Shown: positions 26,191 to 33,504, counted from the first letter of the stretch. The stretch is 34,472 bases of DNA from an uncultured Rhodobiaceae bacterium (GCA_937876775.1 CALEFA010000074.1:1-34472); one strand, 5' to 3'. A program made the numbers and translations. Notes: generated by a model from the sequence alone, not told the origin.

Positions 26191-26688
26191 TTAGGGCTTC
26201 AACTCAATACGTGCGCGTCCCGACGTGGCATCGCTATACATTTGACTGGTGCCATCGCGCATATTAATTATCATGCGCTGGCTCTGCGCCGTGCCGAGTT
26301 GCGTATCTGGATTACGATTTTCAATGCGGACATTGCCGGTTAGTTCCAGCGTTTCAGCGCGAATATTATAATGCGCTTTATCGGCTTGGCTGGTCTGGCC
26401 TTTGACGTCAACCACGCTCACGCGATGGTTGGCAAAGACATCTTGCGCTTGATCGCCGTTCTCGGGGTCAAAAATAATAGTCATTTTGGTCGCCGTCATA
26501 CTCAAATCACCCTGAAGCAGTTTGGTATCGCCGTTCAAAAGGGCACGGTTTTTCAACTCTTGCACAATGATGGTTTGTCCTGAAACCTCAATCGGCGCGT
26601 CCGGACTTGTGGCAAAACGGGTCGGCGATTGGGCCGTGGCAGAACCAGCAAAGAATAATCCAAGTAAGACAAAAACCAAGGCACGCAT
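26191..26688 (-). CDS. lptA: LPS transport periplasmic protein LptA (OstA-like)
   Basis: A 165-residue periplasmic protein with a clear signal peptide (MRALVFVLLGLFFAGSATA, cleavage likely after ATA). The mature part is an OstA beta-jellyroll seen as repeated short strands (IEVSGQTIIVQELKNRALLNGDTKLLQGDLSM, ETLELTGNVRIENRN). LptA proteins stack into the bridge that carries LPS from LptC to LptD. Its ATG overlaps the lptC stop as TAATG, so the pair is coupled. The family is weakly conserved in sequence; context and fold pattern carry the call. Confidence 0.87.
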   Translation of the reverse strand: MRALVFVLLGLFFAGSATAQSPTRFATSPDAPIEVSGQTIIVQELKNRALLNGDTKLLQGDLSMTATKMTIIFDPENGDQAQDVFANHRVSVVDVKGQTSQADKAHYNIRAETLELTGNVRIENRNPDTQLGTAQSQRMIINMRDGTSQMYSDATSGRARIELKP

Positions 26689-27275
26689 TATTTCTGCTCC
26701 TTGGCAAATAAGGTGATGACCCCATTGGTAAACTCATGGGTTTTATTTTCGGCGGTGCTGTTGAGTAAATCGGCGGTAATGCGCCGTGCTGGGCTTTCCA
26801 TTTGCAGTGGCCCTTGAACCATGAAATCGCCGTTCTGCATGTTAAAGTCGACGTGCGGGGCGCGAATGGTTCTGTTGCCGGTCTGACGCAATTCAACCGT
26901 TCCGCTGAGGGTAATGGTTTGCATTTGCTGGTCGTAAACGCCGCTCTCCGCCTGCGCTTGAATGAGGTCTTTGGCGCGCCGTGTGCCGATCTCTATGTCA
27001 GGGGCTTGCATATCGTATGTTGATTTTGTTTCAGGCCGTTTCCGCAAGACCTGAGCGCGTAAAATATATGGCTGCCCCTGTTGATTTTTGCCGCGCATGA
27101 CAGCGTCAATCATCTCCGCCTGCGCAGGACCACTGGTCACGCGGGCGTCAAACCATGTGCCGCTGCCGAAACTTGACCAGAGCAAGACGAGCACCAAAAG
27201 GGCAAGCGCGGTCACGAACATTGCTTGCCGCAATCGCCGCACACGGCGTGAGTGGTGAGTTGGATCAGAGGCCAT
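26688..27275 (-). CDS. lptC: LPS export system protein LptC
   Basis: A 195-residue bitopic protein: a short basic cytoplasmic N-terminus (HHSRRVRRLRQ), one transmembrane helix at about 19-36 (FVTALALLVLVLLWSSF), then a periplasmic OstA-like domain with short beta repeats (TITLSGTVELRQ, VDFNMQNGDFMVQGPLQME). It links the LptBFG pump to the LptA bridge. It starts 14 bases after rnd and overlaps lptA, so rnd-lptC-lptA-lptB form an apparent operon. Confidence 0.87.
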   Translation of the reverse strand: MASDPTHHSRRVRRLRQAMFVTALALLVLVLLWSSFGSGTWFDARVTSGPAQAEMIDAVMRGKNQQGQPYILRAQVLRKRPETKSTYDMQAPDIEIGTRRAKDLIQAQAESGVYDQQMQTITLSGTVELRQTGNRTIRAPHVDFNMQNGDFMVQGPLQMESPARRITADLLNSTAENKTHEFTNGVITLFAKEQK

Positions 27276-27289
27276 GCATAAAACTGCCT

Positions 27290-27901
27290 CTAATGTGAGA
27301 AAATATCAATATCTTCCCAACCGGCCAAATCCATGGCTGAACGCACGAGCACGAAATCGAAACAGGCTTCAGCCATGGGCCGGCGGCCTTCACGGTCGAG
27401 CATGGCTTCAAGGCGGTCTTTTAATGCGTGCAGATGCAAAACATCAGAGGCTGCATAGTTGAGTTGGGCGTCAGACAAATCATGTGCGCCCCAGTCAGAG
27501 CTTTGTTGGGCTTTTGACAAATCAACATTGAGCAACTCGCGGCATAAATCTTTCAGACCATGGCGGTCGGTATAGGTGCGGACTAATTTAGAGGCAATTT
27601 TTGTGCACCATAGCGGCGCCGCATGGACTTCCAAATATTGCGCAATCACGGCCAAATCAAAACGGGCAAAATGGAAAATTTTGACCAGCGAGCGATCTGA
27701 CAACATGGCTTTCAAGTTCGGTGCGTCATAGTTTTCAGGTTCAAATTGCACAATATGCACTTCGCCGTCACCGGCCGAAATTTGAACCAAACACAAGCGG
27801 TCGCGCGATGGCTTGAGGCCTAGCGTTTCCGTATCAATGGCTACGGAGCCGGAAAACTTAACATTTTCTGGCAGGTCGTTTTTGTGCAAATGAATGGCCA
27901 T
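27290..27901 (-). CDS. rnd: Ribonuclease D-like 3'-5' exonuclease
   Basis: About 203 residues, consisting only of the DEDD exonuclease domain without the HRDC domains of full-length E. coli RNase D. Catalytic motifs are VAIDTETLGL (DxE), the second Asp in FHFARFDLAVI, and the C-terminal motif LNYAASDVLHLHAL (Y...D, DEDDy type). Such short forms are the usual alphaproteobacterial type and trim RNA 3' ends. ATG 27901 is preferred over a TTG two codons upstream. It heads the lpt operon, a placement common in this class. Confidence 0.9.
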   Translation of the reverse strand: MAIHLHKNDLPENVKFSGSVAIDTETLGLKPSRDRLCLVQISAGDGEVHIVQFEPENYDAPNLKAMLSDRSLVKIFHFARFDLAVIAQYLEVHAAPLWCTKIASKLVRTYTDRHGLKDLCRELLNVDLSKAQQSSDWGAHDLSDAQLNYAASDVLHLHALKDRLEAMLDREGRRPMAEACFDFVLVRSAMDLAGWEDIDIFSH

Positions 27902-27917
27902 GGGCAAATCCTACCGT

Positions 27918-27946
27918 TAACTGACATATGTCCTCTAACTGTCATA
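27918..27946. repeat. Direct repeat upstream of rnd
   Basis: TAACTGACATA (27918-27928) and TAACTGTCATA (27936-27946) match at 10 of 11 positions with an 18-bp period, 17 bases upstream of the rnd start. The placement would suit a regulator binding two faces of DNA near the promoter. No known site matches with confidence. Confidence 0.35.
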
Positions 27947-27949
27947 CAG

Positions 27950-28025
27950 ACGATGCAGGGTCAAGTTCTTTGGCAGTTTCGCGCGAAGGTAATACTGGCA
28001 AATTTACCTATAGCGCCTGCATCGT
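27950..28025. other. Inverted-repeat element, possible structured RNA
   Basis: A perfect 10-bp inverted repeat (ACGATGCAGG and CCTGCATCGT) encloses 56 bases. Inside are a second imperfect stem (TTTGGCAGT with ACTGGCAAA, 8 of 9), the palindrome TTCGCGCGAA and an alternative GGTAA/TTACC pair. The element lies in the 175-bp gap between an unknown gene and rnd. Neither end shows a long T run. Confidence 0.35.
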
Positions 28026-28076
28026 TTTGCAACCTTGGGCGATGTATGGCTGTTCACCTGATATTGTACCAATTGT

Positions 28077-28760
28077 CTAGAAAAGGCGGATTTGTGAACC
28101 ATGTGGACGCGGTTTTTTGTGTTCATCTGGTAACTGGCATATGCGGTTCATGCGGGTCGTGCTTCCGTCAGCATATTCCCAAACCAGCTGTTCGCCCTCG
28201 CGATAGCGGCGCACCACCACTGGGCCCCAGCCAAACAGATGAAAATTGAGCACCTTGTCTTGCCAAATCATCGAGGCCGAGGTGCGCGGGCAATAGTCTT
28301 TGTTGCCAATAGAAAAAGTAACGCCGCCCTCTGTATCATTTGTGTTGAGGCCTGCCGTTTTATTGGGGCCGTAATCGTGAATGATGCCGCCCGCGGTAAT
28401 GACCGTTCGGTGACCGCATTGCTCAACCCGCTCAAGGTGACCGACTTTGCCGCTCACGCCTATCCACAGACCGCGAATATCGTCGGCCTCGGGCGGCAGG
28501 GGTTCAGTGCACGCTTGCAATATCGGTGACGGGAAGTGCGTATAGCCACACCCCGGCGTATTGCCTTTGGCAATTTCATTGGCTTGTTTGGCACTGCCAT
28601 CCAAGGGGGGGAGGCGGCAGTAATTGATCGTGCTACCGTCTCCGGCGAGCACGGTGGCATCAATGGTTAGGGGTGGCCGTGACGAAAAAAATGCCAGCCA
28701 AAATAGGAAAACGCAAAGGCTGAATAAAGAACCAAGGGAAATAATCAGAATGCGCTTCAT
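28077..28760 (-). CDS. Unknown exported or membrane-anchored protein with six extracytoplasmic cysteines
   Basis: 227 residues, function not recognised. The N-terminus MKRILIISLGSLFSLCVFLFWLAFF is a signal peptide or membrane anchor. The remaining ~200 residues have six cysteines (near 48, 71, 84, 115, 157 and 208), an even number compatible with three disulfides after export. The best conserved-looking stretches are DIRGLWIGVSGKVGHLERVEQCGHR with TAGGIIHDYG, and the C-terminal part GPVVVRRYREGEQLVWEYADGS, which reads like beta-strands. It is divergent from the long GST-like gene, and the shared promoter region carries the palindrome also found before the sulfatase. It is therefore inferred to belong to the same TetR regulon. 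The ribosome site is weak. Confidence 0.75.
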   Translation of the reverse strand: MKRILIISLGSLFSLCVFLFWLAFFSSRPPLTIDATVLAGDGSTINYCRLPPLDGSAKQANEIAKGNTPGCGYTHFPSPILQACTEPLPPEADDIRGLWIGVSGKVGHLERVEQCGHRTVITAGGIIHDYGPNKTAGLNTNDTEGGVTFSIGNKDYCPRTSASMIWQDKVLNFHLFGWGPVVVRRYREGEQLVWEYADGSTTRMNRICQLPDEHKKPRPHGSQIRLF

Positions 28761-28796
28761 TTGGTAAGGTCTCGCGTTAAGGCGTCACATTGCTTT

Positions 28797-28829
28797 CACA
28801 CTATAAATTGACATTTATAGTGTCAATAA
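28797..28829. promoter_or_regulatory. Operator A: shared TetR-type operator and divergent promoter
   Basis: The 19-bp imperfect palindrome TTGACATTTATAGTGTCAA spans 28808-28826. An overlapping perfect palindrome has arms ACACTATAAAT and ATTTATAGTGT (28798-28808 and 28813-28823). TTGACA is a consensus -35 on both strands. On the minus strand TAGTGT follows at spacing 17 and drives the unknown exported gene. On the plus strand TAATCT (spacing 17) or AATAAT (spacing 15) drives the GST-like gene. The 33-bp block matches operator B at 26 of 33 positions. Confidence 0.75.
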
Positions 28830-28889
28830 ATAATCTGGTGTCCTGTTGGCGACCTTAGTGCAAATCGCCCATCTGGCTTAGGAGACATT

Positions 28890-30035
28890 ATGGCTGACAA
28901 TTACAAACTTTTCACGTGGAGCGTGTCTTTATACTCGGGCAAGGCGCGTGCTTATCTCATTAAGCAGCATATTGACTTTGACGACATCTCGCCTGCCGAC
29001 CCGCATTATGAGGCGCACATCCGCCCTGCCATTGGGCGTTGGATTATTCCTGTCATGCAAACGCCAGATGGCGAGATTGTGCAAGATGGCACCGATATTA
29101 TCGATTGGTTTGAAAGCCGTGGAATGGCTCGGCTGCCAGCCTATCCACAAACGCCCAAGCACCTCATTAGCTCACTGATCATGGAAATGTTTGGTGGTGA
29201 GGGCATGCTGCGTCCGGCCATGCACTATAGGTGGAACTTTGATGCCGATAATCTCGATTTTATCTTGCAGCAATTTGGTTTGTTCGCCTTGCCGCAGGTA
29301 CCGCCCGCTGAACGCCGCGATATGGCCTTGCATGCGTCTGGACGCATGCGCAAAGCGGCGGTGATGTTCGGTGTCACACCAGAAACCGCGCCGCATATTG
29401 AGGCGGCCTATGAGGAGATGATGGGTGAACTTGACGCTCATTTTGCCGCTCACCCTTATCTTTTAGGCGGGACTCCGACGATTGGTGATTATGGTTTGTT
29501 TGCCTCACTTTACGCCCATTTGGGTCGCGATCCGCATCCCCTCAGAATGATGCAAGAGAAAGCGCAAATGTTATTCCGCTGGACTGAGCGCATGCGGAAC
29601 CCGAGCGCCGATATGGTCGAGTTTCTCAACTATCCTGAAACCTTGCTGGCGACCGATGCTATCCCCGACACGCTGAAGATATTGCTGCGCCGTGTTGCCT
29701 CTGACTATTTGCCTGAGATCCAAGCGATGGTTGCCATGAGCAATGAGTGGCTTTCGACGCATAAGCCAGCTGAAAACGAGGTCGTTGGCGGGCAAGGTCT
29801 GGGGCGTGGTTTGGGTATGTGCAGCTTTGAATGGCGCGGTCACAAGCTGGAAGTTATGGTCATGCCTTATCGTATTTTCATGCTTCAGCGCATTCAAGAC
29901 GCCTATGATGGGCTCGATTCAGAAAGTCAAAAAGCTGTCGATACGCTATTGGCGGAAACCGGTCTCGCGGCCATTCTCACAACCCGCTCAATACGGCGCG
30001 TGGAACGTAAAAACAATCGCGAGGTCTGGGTCTAA
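28890..30035 (+). CDS. Glutathione S-transferase-like protein with an extra C-terminal domain
   Basis: 381 residues, against ~200-230 for ordinary GSTs. Residues ~1-85 are a thioredoxin-fold GST domain (LFTWSVSLYSGKARAYLIKQ, WIIPVMQTPDGEIVQDGTDIIDWFE with the cis-Pro and the D-I substrate-side motif). Residues ~90-240 are the helical domain, with YLLGGTPTIGDYGLFASLYAH as the N-capping motif. Residues ~250-381 (SDYLPEIQAMVAMSNEWLS to the end) match nothing I can name. It may conjugate or reduce an unknown electrophile; the serine of SVSLYSGK could be the activating residue. The start has TAGGAG six bases upstream. Expression from operator A links it to the sulfatase operon. Confidence 0.82.
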   Translation: MADNYKLFTWSVSLYSGKARAYLIKQHIDFDDISPADPHYEAHIRPAIGRWIIPVMQTPDGEIVQDGTDIIDWFESRGMARLPAYPQTPKHLISSLIMEMFGGEGMLRPAMHYRWNFDADNLDFILQQFGLFALPQVPPAERRDMALHASGRMRKAAVMFGVTPETAPHIEAAYEEMMGELDAHFAAHPYLLGGTPTIGDYGLFASLYAHLGRDPHPLRMMQEKAQMLFRWTERMRNPSADMVEFLNYPETLLATDAIPDTLKILLRRVASDYLPEIQAMVAMSNEWLSTHKPAENEVVGGQGLGRGLGMCSFEWRGHKLEVMVMPYRIFMLQRIQDAYDGLDSESQKAVDTLLAETGLAAILTTRSIRRVERKNNREVWV

Positions 30036-30040
30036 TCTGC

Positions 30041-30979
30041 CTAGCCAATTTCGTGCAAGAAAGCCAATAGCGCGGTGGCGTATTCCTCGTGCATGTCCTC
30101 GACAAGAAAATGGCTGCCGCCGGATAGAATAACCGGCTCCCGTTGCGCGGCCGCAGGAATGAATTGGCGCACGCTTTGATGGCCGTTTGGGGCAACAATG
30201 TCCTTATCTGAATAAAGGCACAGAAATGGTTTTTCGAAAGATGCCAGTTTTTGCCGCGCATAAAAATTATCGACCAGCATGGGATTGTCAAAACGTGTCG
30301 GCAACATTTGTGTGAATTGCCGATTGCCGGTCAAATAACGAAAATTCGGATATGGCGCAGCGTAACCGGCAACCACTTGTTTCGATAATTTTGATGTGCA
30401 AATCGCAGCAAGCATTTTCCAGTGTCGCCAGAACAGGTTTAGGCGCACATAGAGCTGAAATTTGCGCAAAAACCCCGACCCCGGCATTGCCATATTATCT
30501 ATCTTTTGCTGCGGATCGCGCACTGGAAACCCGGTATTGGAAAAAGTGATGCTGGCAATCCGATCTTGACGTGTGGCCGCCACACGCAGTCCGATTATCC
30601 CACCCCAATCATGCAGCACTAAATGCGCATCGTTTAGCTTGAGTTTGTCAAATAATGCTTCGCGCACCCATGCCTCGTGCCGCGCAATCGTATAATCGCG
30701 CATGCGGGTCGGTTTATCCGATCGCCCCATGCCAATTAAATCAATCGCAATGGCTCGATAGCCGGCATCTCCCAAGGCGCGAACGACTTTGCGCCACATG
30801 AAAGACCAAGTCGGATTGCCGTGAATCATGACCACCGGCTGACCATCGCTCGGCCCATGTTCGATATAATGCATATCCAAATTTCCACCATCTTGGTCAT
30901 CAAGCGTCACAAAATGCGGCGCGAAATCATAATCAGGCAAATGGTTGAAACAGTGGTCGGGGGTCTTGCGTATTTTCAT
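30041..30979 (-). CDS. Haloalkane dehalogenase-like alpha/beta hydrolase
   Basis: About 312 residues from ATG 30979, which gives the family-like N-terminus KIRKTPDHCFNHLPDYDFAPHF; a GTG at 30994 is possible. Features are MIHGNPTWSFMWR (oxyanion and halide Asn near 55), the nucleophile elbow LVLHDWGG (Asp124 and Trp125), the acid in LYSDKDIVAP and the base in SGGSHFLVED (His290). Haloalkane dehalogenases convert R-X to R-OH and halide. The cap segment GSGFLRKFQLYV has no tryptophan where HLD-I enzymes carry the second halide-binding Trp; the nearest are at about 184 and 187. OleB-type beta-lactone decarboxylases share HGNPTWS and HDWGG, so dehalogenation is not proven. It is the third gene of the sulfatase-tetR operon. 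Confidence 0.8.
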   Translation of the reverse strand: MKIRKTPDHCFNHLPDYDFAPHFVTLDDQDGGNLDMHYIEHGPSDGQPVVMIHGNPTWSFMWRKVVRALGDAGYRAIAIDLIGMGRSDKPTRMRDYTIARHEAWVREALFDKLKLNDAHLVLHDWGGIIGLRVAATRQDRIASITFSNTGFPVRDPQQKIDNMAMPGSGFLRKFQLYVRLNLFWRHWKMLAAICTSKLSKQVVAGYAAPYPNFRYLTGNRQFTQMLPTRFDNPMLVDNFYARQKLASFEKPFLCLYSDKDIVAPNGHQSVRQFIPAAAQREPVILSGGSHFLVEDMHEEYATALLAFLHEIG

Positions 30980-31028
30980 CGTCAGATGGCTCACTTTTCA
31001 GGTCAATATGTTTTGCATTACGGTGTTC

Positions 31029-31038
31029 GAACCGGTTC
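31029..31038. repeat. Perfect palindrome in the tetR-hydrolase gap
   Basis: GAACCGGTTC is a perfect 10-bp palindrome in the gap between the TetR stop and the hydrolase start. It does not resemble operators A and B. It could be an mRNA hairpin or chance. Confidence 0.25.
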
Positions 31039-31049
31039 ATTAAAGAGGC

Positions 31050-31661
31050 TCAAGCCAAGCTTGCCTTAATGCCATGGCTGTCGAAAAACCCAGCTATAAG
31101 TGCGGCCAAGATATTTTTGCTTTCGCGCACGCCCAGTTTTTGTTGGTGACGTAAGCGGTGCCACATGTCGAAAGAAGTGAGCGCATCCAACCCTTCTAAG
31201 ACCGCTGGCGGGTGCGGCTCAACTTCCGGAAACCAGCTTAAAGTGAGCTCGCGTAATTTATTCTGGTCGCGCGTATAGCTTTGGCGCAATGTCGGCGAAC
31301 GCCATAATTGTGCCTGTGTCGATAGAAAAATATTGTTCAAATGCTCATAGGCTGTCGCCTGATTATCTAGAAAAGTCTCGATACGTTGGGTCATGTCGCC
31401 ATAGCCTTCGCCACGCGGGAATAAGGACATAAAATTGTCACGCGCGTAGAAATCGACCGCCGCAAACAAGGCTTCCATATCGTCGAAATGGCGGAAAAAA
31501 GAACGCAGACCGACTCCGGCCTTATCGGCAATTTGCTTGGCCGTCGGCACCAATAGGCCTTGGTCGATGAGTTCCAGTGCGGCTTTAATGAGTGCCTCGC
31601 GCGACCGCGCGCTTCTTTGACGGCGACCATCAACTAAAACCAGATTGGGATTTTCATTCAT
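31050..31661 (-). CDS. TetR/AcrR-family transcriptional regulator
   Basis: 203 residues. The N-terminal helix-turn-helix domain covers about 16-64: SREALIKAALELIDQGLLVPTAKQIADKAGVGLRSFFRHFDDMEALF, with the recognition helix in GVGLRSFFRHF. The rest is a helical ligand-binding and dimerisation domain with no recognisable ligand. It starts 15 bases after the sulfatase stop (ribosome site GAGAGG) and precedes the hydrolase by 55 bases, so it is probably made from the sulfatase promoter, where operator B would allow autoregulation. The 19-bp palindromes at A and B are of a size typical of TetR operators. Repressor rather than activator action is inferred from overlap with the -35 boxes. Confidence 0.88.
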   Translation of the reverse strand: MNENPNLVLVDGRRQRSARSREALIKAALELIDQGLLVPTAKQIADKAGVGLRSFFRHFDDMEALFAAVDFYARDNFMSLFPRGEGYGDMTQRIETFLDNQATAYEHLNNIFLSTQAQLWRSPTLRQSYTRDQNKLRELTLSWFPEVEPHPPAVLEGLDALTSFDMWHRLRHQQKLGVRESKNILAALIAGFFDSHGIKASLA

Positions 31662-31676
31662 ATGGACCTCTCAGGG

Positions 31677-33356
31677 CTAGTTAGGCCAGTAAATATAATC
31701 ATCGTCGAGGCTCAAATTGTCGGCCGGCGTTTTGTCAATCCAGATGGGTATAGACACGCGCGACGTCCACATTGGCTCCGCTTGCTGTTTGTTATGCGCG
31801 TCCAGCATGGCCATTAACGCGCCGACTTTTTTAGGGTTTTGCGCACTGACCTCGTTTTGCTCAAACGGGTCCTCGGTCATATTGAACAGGCGAATTTTTT
31901 GTGGATCCATGCTGCGCTGCAATTTCCAACCGCCTGACATAATTGCTTGGTAATGGCCCTCGCGCCAAATCAATGTTTTATGCGGGCGGCCAGTTTTACG
32001 ACCGGTGAGATATGGCAGTAAGTTCACTCCATCCATCACTTTGGCTTGCGGCGTCAATCCGGCCGCGCCGAGCGCCGTTGGCATAATGTCGAGATGCGAC
32101 ACTGCATGCGGATAGGTTCGGCCGCCGTTTAATGCTTGCGGCCAGCGCATGACATAGGGGATATGCGTGCCGCCTTCGAAGAAACTCAGTTTCCAGCCGC
32201 GATAGGGCTTATTGATGTCGGGCATGCCAATATAATTAGCGCCACCATTATCGCTGGTGAAAATGACAAGCGTATTATCATCCAGCCCATTGTCTTTCAG
32301 TGCCTGCATGAGCTTGCCGACCGAACGATCAACGGCACGAATCATGGCGGCATAGACGCGGGTGCGGTGATTGGGGAAGTTATTGCCGACTGCTTCAAAA
32401 TCGTCTTTTGTAGCTTGTAATGGTGTGTGAATGCCCCAATGCGCCAGATAGAGAAAAAACGGCCGGTCCTTATTGGCGCCGATGGCCTTTACCGCTTCAT
32501 CGGTATAATAGTCGGTCAAATAGCCTTTCGGACGAAAATTATCGCTTCGATTGAAGCTTGCTGAATAGTCCAACACCTCCCATTGCACGCTGTCGAGAAT
32601 AGCAAATTCATTGCGCGCATTGACCACCTCCGGATCGTCAATCGGCAGATACAAACCGCTTGCCATCAGCAGACTTTCATCAAACCCCTGATCCAGCGGG
32701 TGCATGCCCGAACTACGTCCCAAATGCCACTTGCCGATATGTAGATTGTGATATCCGGCGCGCTTTAACTCCTCGGCTAAGGTAATTTCGCTGCTCGGCA
32801 TACCTTTGGCTTCGTAGGGCATATTGTGATTGGCATGAGGGTCATCAGCATGCACCTCATGAAATTTGAAGTTGCGCGGCGCTGGGTCGTCTTTGCTTAA
32901 TTGTTGCAGAATTGGAGCGAACGCATCGGGGGTAGGGGTAAATTCAAAGCCGAAACGGGTCGCATAACGGCCAGTTAGCAACATGGCCCGCGATGGAGAA
33001 CAAACCGCACTGCCGGCATAGCCATTGGCGAAGCGCACACCTTCGGCCCCCAACCGGTCAATATGTGGTGTCTCAATCAAGCCACCGCCATACAGGCTCA
33101 CATCGTTAAAGCCCATATCATCGGTCAGGATGACAATAATATTGGGGGGGCGTTTTTCGCCTTTTTCCCAAACGCCGGTCTGCCAGTTAATGGCGCGGTA
33201 TGGTGCCACCGGATTGTTCATCTTCTGGAGAAAGCCGACGGTTTTTATGATGAGCGTCGTGCGGTTGGCAAAGCCCATGCCCACGAGACTGACGAGCACG
33301 AGGGCGGCTATTAAATAACCCTTCTTGCGGCGGCTGAGTTGCGTCCAAAAAGTCAT
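31677..33356 (-). CDS. Membrane-anchored or exported type I sulfatase (formylglycine, Cys type)
   Basis: 559 residues. Residues ~10-30 (KKGYLIAALVLVSLVGMGFA) are a signal anchor or uncleaved signal peptide, so the catalytic domain should face the periplasm. The active site VCSPSRAMLLTGR (Cys119 in C-x-P-S-R) needs conversion to formylglycine. Calcium ligands are Asp79-Asp80 in IIVILTDDMGFNDVSLYGG and the pair in IFTSDNGGANY. HIGKWHLG and the lysine/histidine motifs of the alkaline-phosphatase superfamily are present. It removes sulfate from an unknown sulfate ester. No maturase gene (FGE or anSME) is in the window. AAGGAG lies 8 bases before the ATG. It heads an apparent operon with tetR and the hydrolase. 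Confidence 0.92.
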   Translation of the reverse strand: MTFWTQLSRRKKGYLIAALVLVSLVGMGFANRTTLIIKTVGFLQKMNNPVAPYRAINWQTGVWEKGEKRPPNIIVILTDDMGFNDVSLYGGGLIETPHIDRLGAEGVRFANGYAGSAVCSPSRAMLLTGRYATRFGFEFTPTPDAFAPILQQLSKDDPAPRNFKFHEVHADDPHANHNMPYEAKGMPSSEITLAEELKRAGYHNLHIGKWHLGRSSGMHPLDQGFDESLLMASGLYLPIDDPEVVNARNEFAILDSVQWEVLDYSASFNRSDNFRPKGYLTDYYTDEAVKAIGANKDRPFFLYLAHWGIHTPLQATKDDFEAVGNNFPNHRTRVYAAMIRAVDRSVGKLMQALKDNGLDDNTLVIFTSDNGGANYIGMPDINKPYRGWKLSFFEGGTHIPYVMRWPQALNGGRTYPHAVSHLDIMPTALGAAGLTPQAKVMDGVNLLPYLTGRKTGRPHKTLIWREGHYQAIMSGGWKLQRSMDPQKIRLFNMTEDPFEQNEVSAQNPKKVGALMAMLDAHNKQQAEPMWTSRVSIPIWIDKTPADNLSLDDDYIYWPN

Positions 33357-33376
33357 TGCGACTCTCCTTTTGCCGT

Positions 33377-33409
33377 CAGCCTATAAATTGGCATTATAAA
33401 TGTCAATAA
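33377..33409 (-). promoter_or_regulatory. Operator B: sulfatase-operon promoter with TetR-type palindrome
   Basis: On the minus strand a consensus -35 TTGACA (33406-33401) is followed after 17 bases by TAGGCT (33383-33378) as -10. The overlapping 19-bp palindrome on the plus strand is TTGGCATTATAAATGTCAA (33388-33406), arms matching at 6 of 7. The 33-bp block equals operator A at 26 of 33 positions, in the orientation that drives the unknown exported gene. A TATAAT also sits within the palindrome but has no -35. Confidence 0.75.
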
Positions 33410-33504
33410 GTGTCGCTGTCTGGAAAAACGCCATGCACAAGCACGCCGCCTGCGACGCCTTTATCCTTTTGCGCTTTATTGCAAAGCCTTACTAACGGGC
33501 CTTA

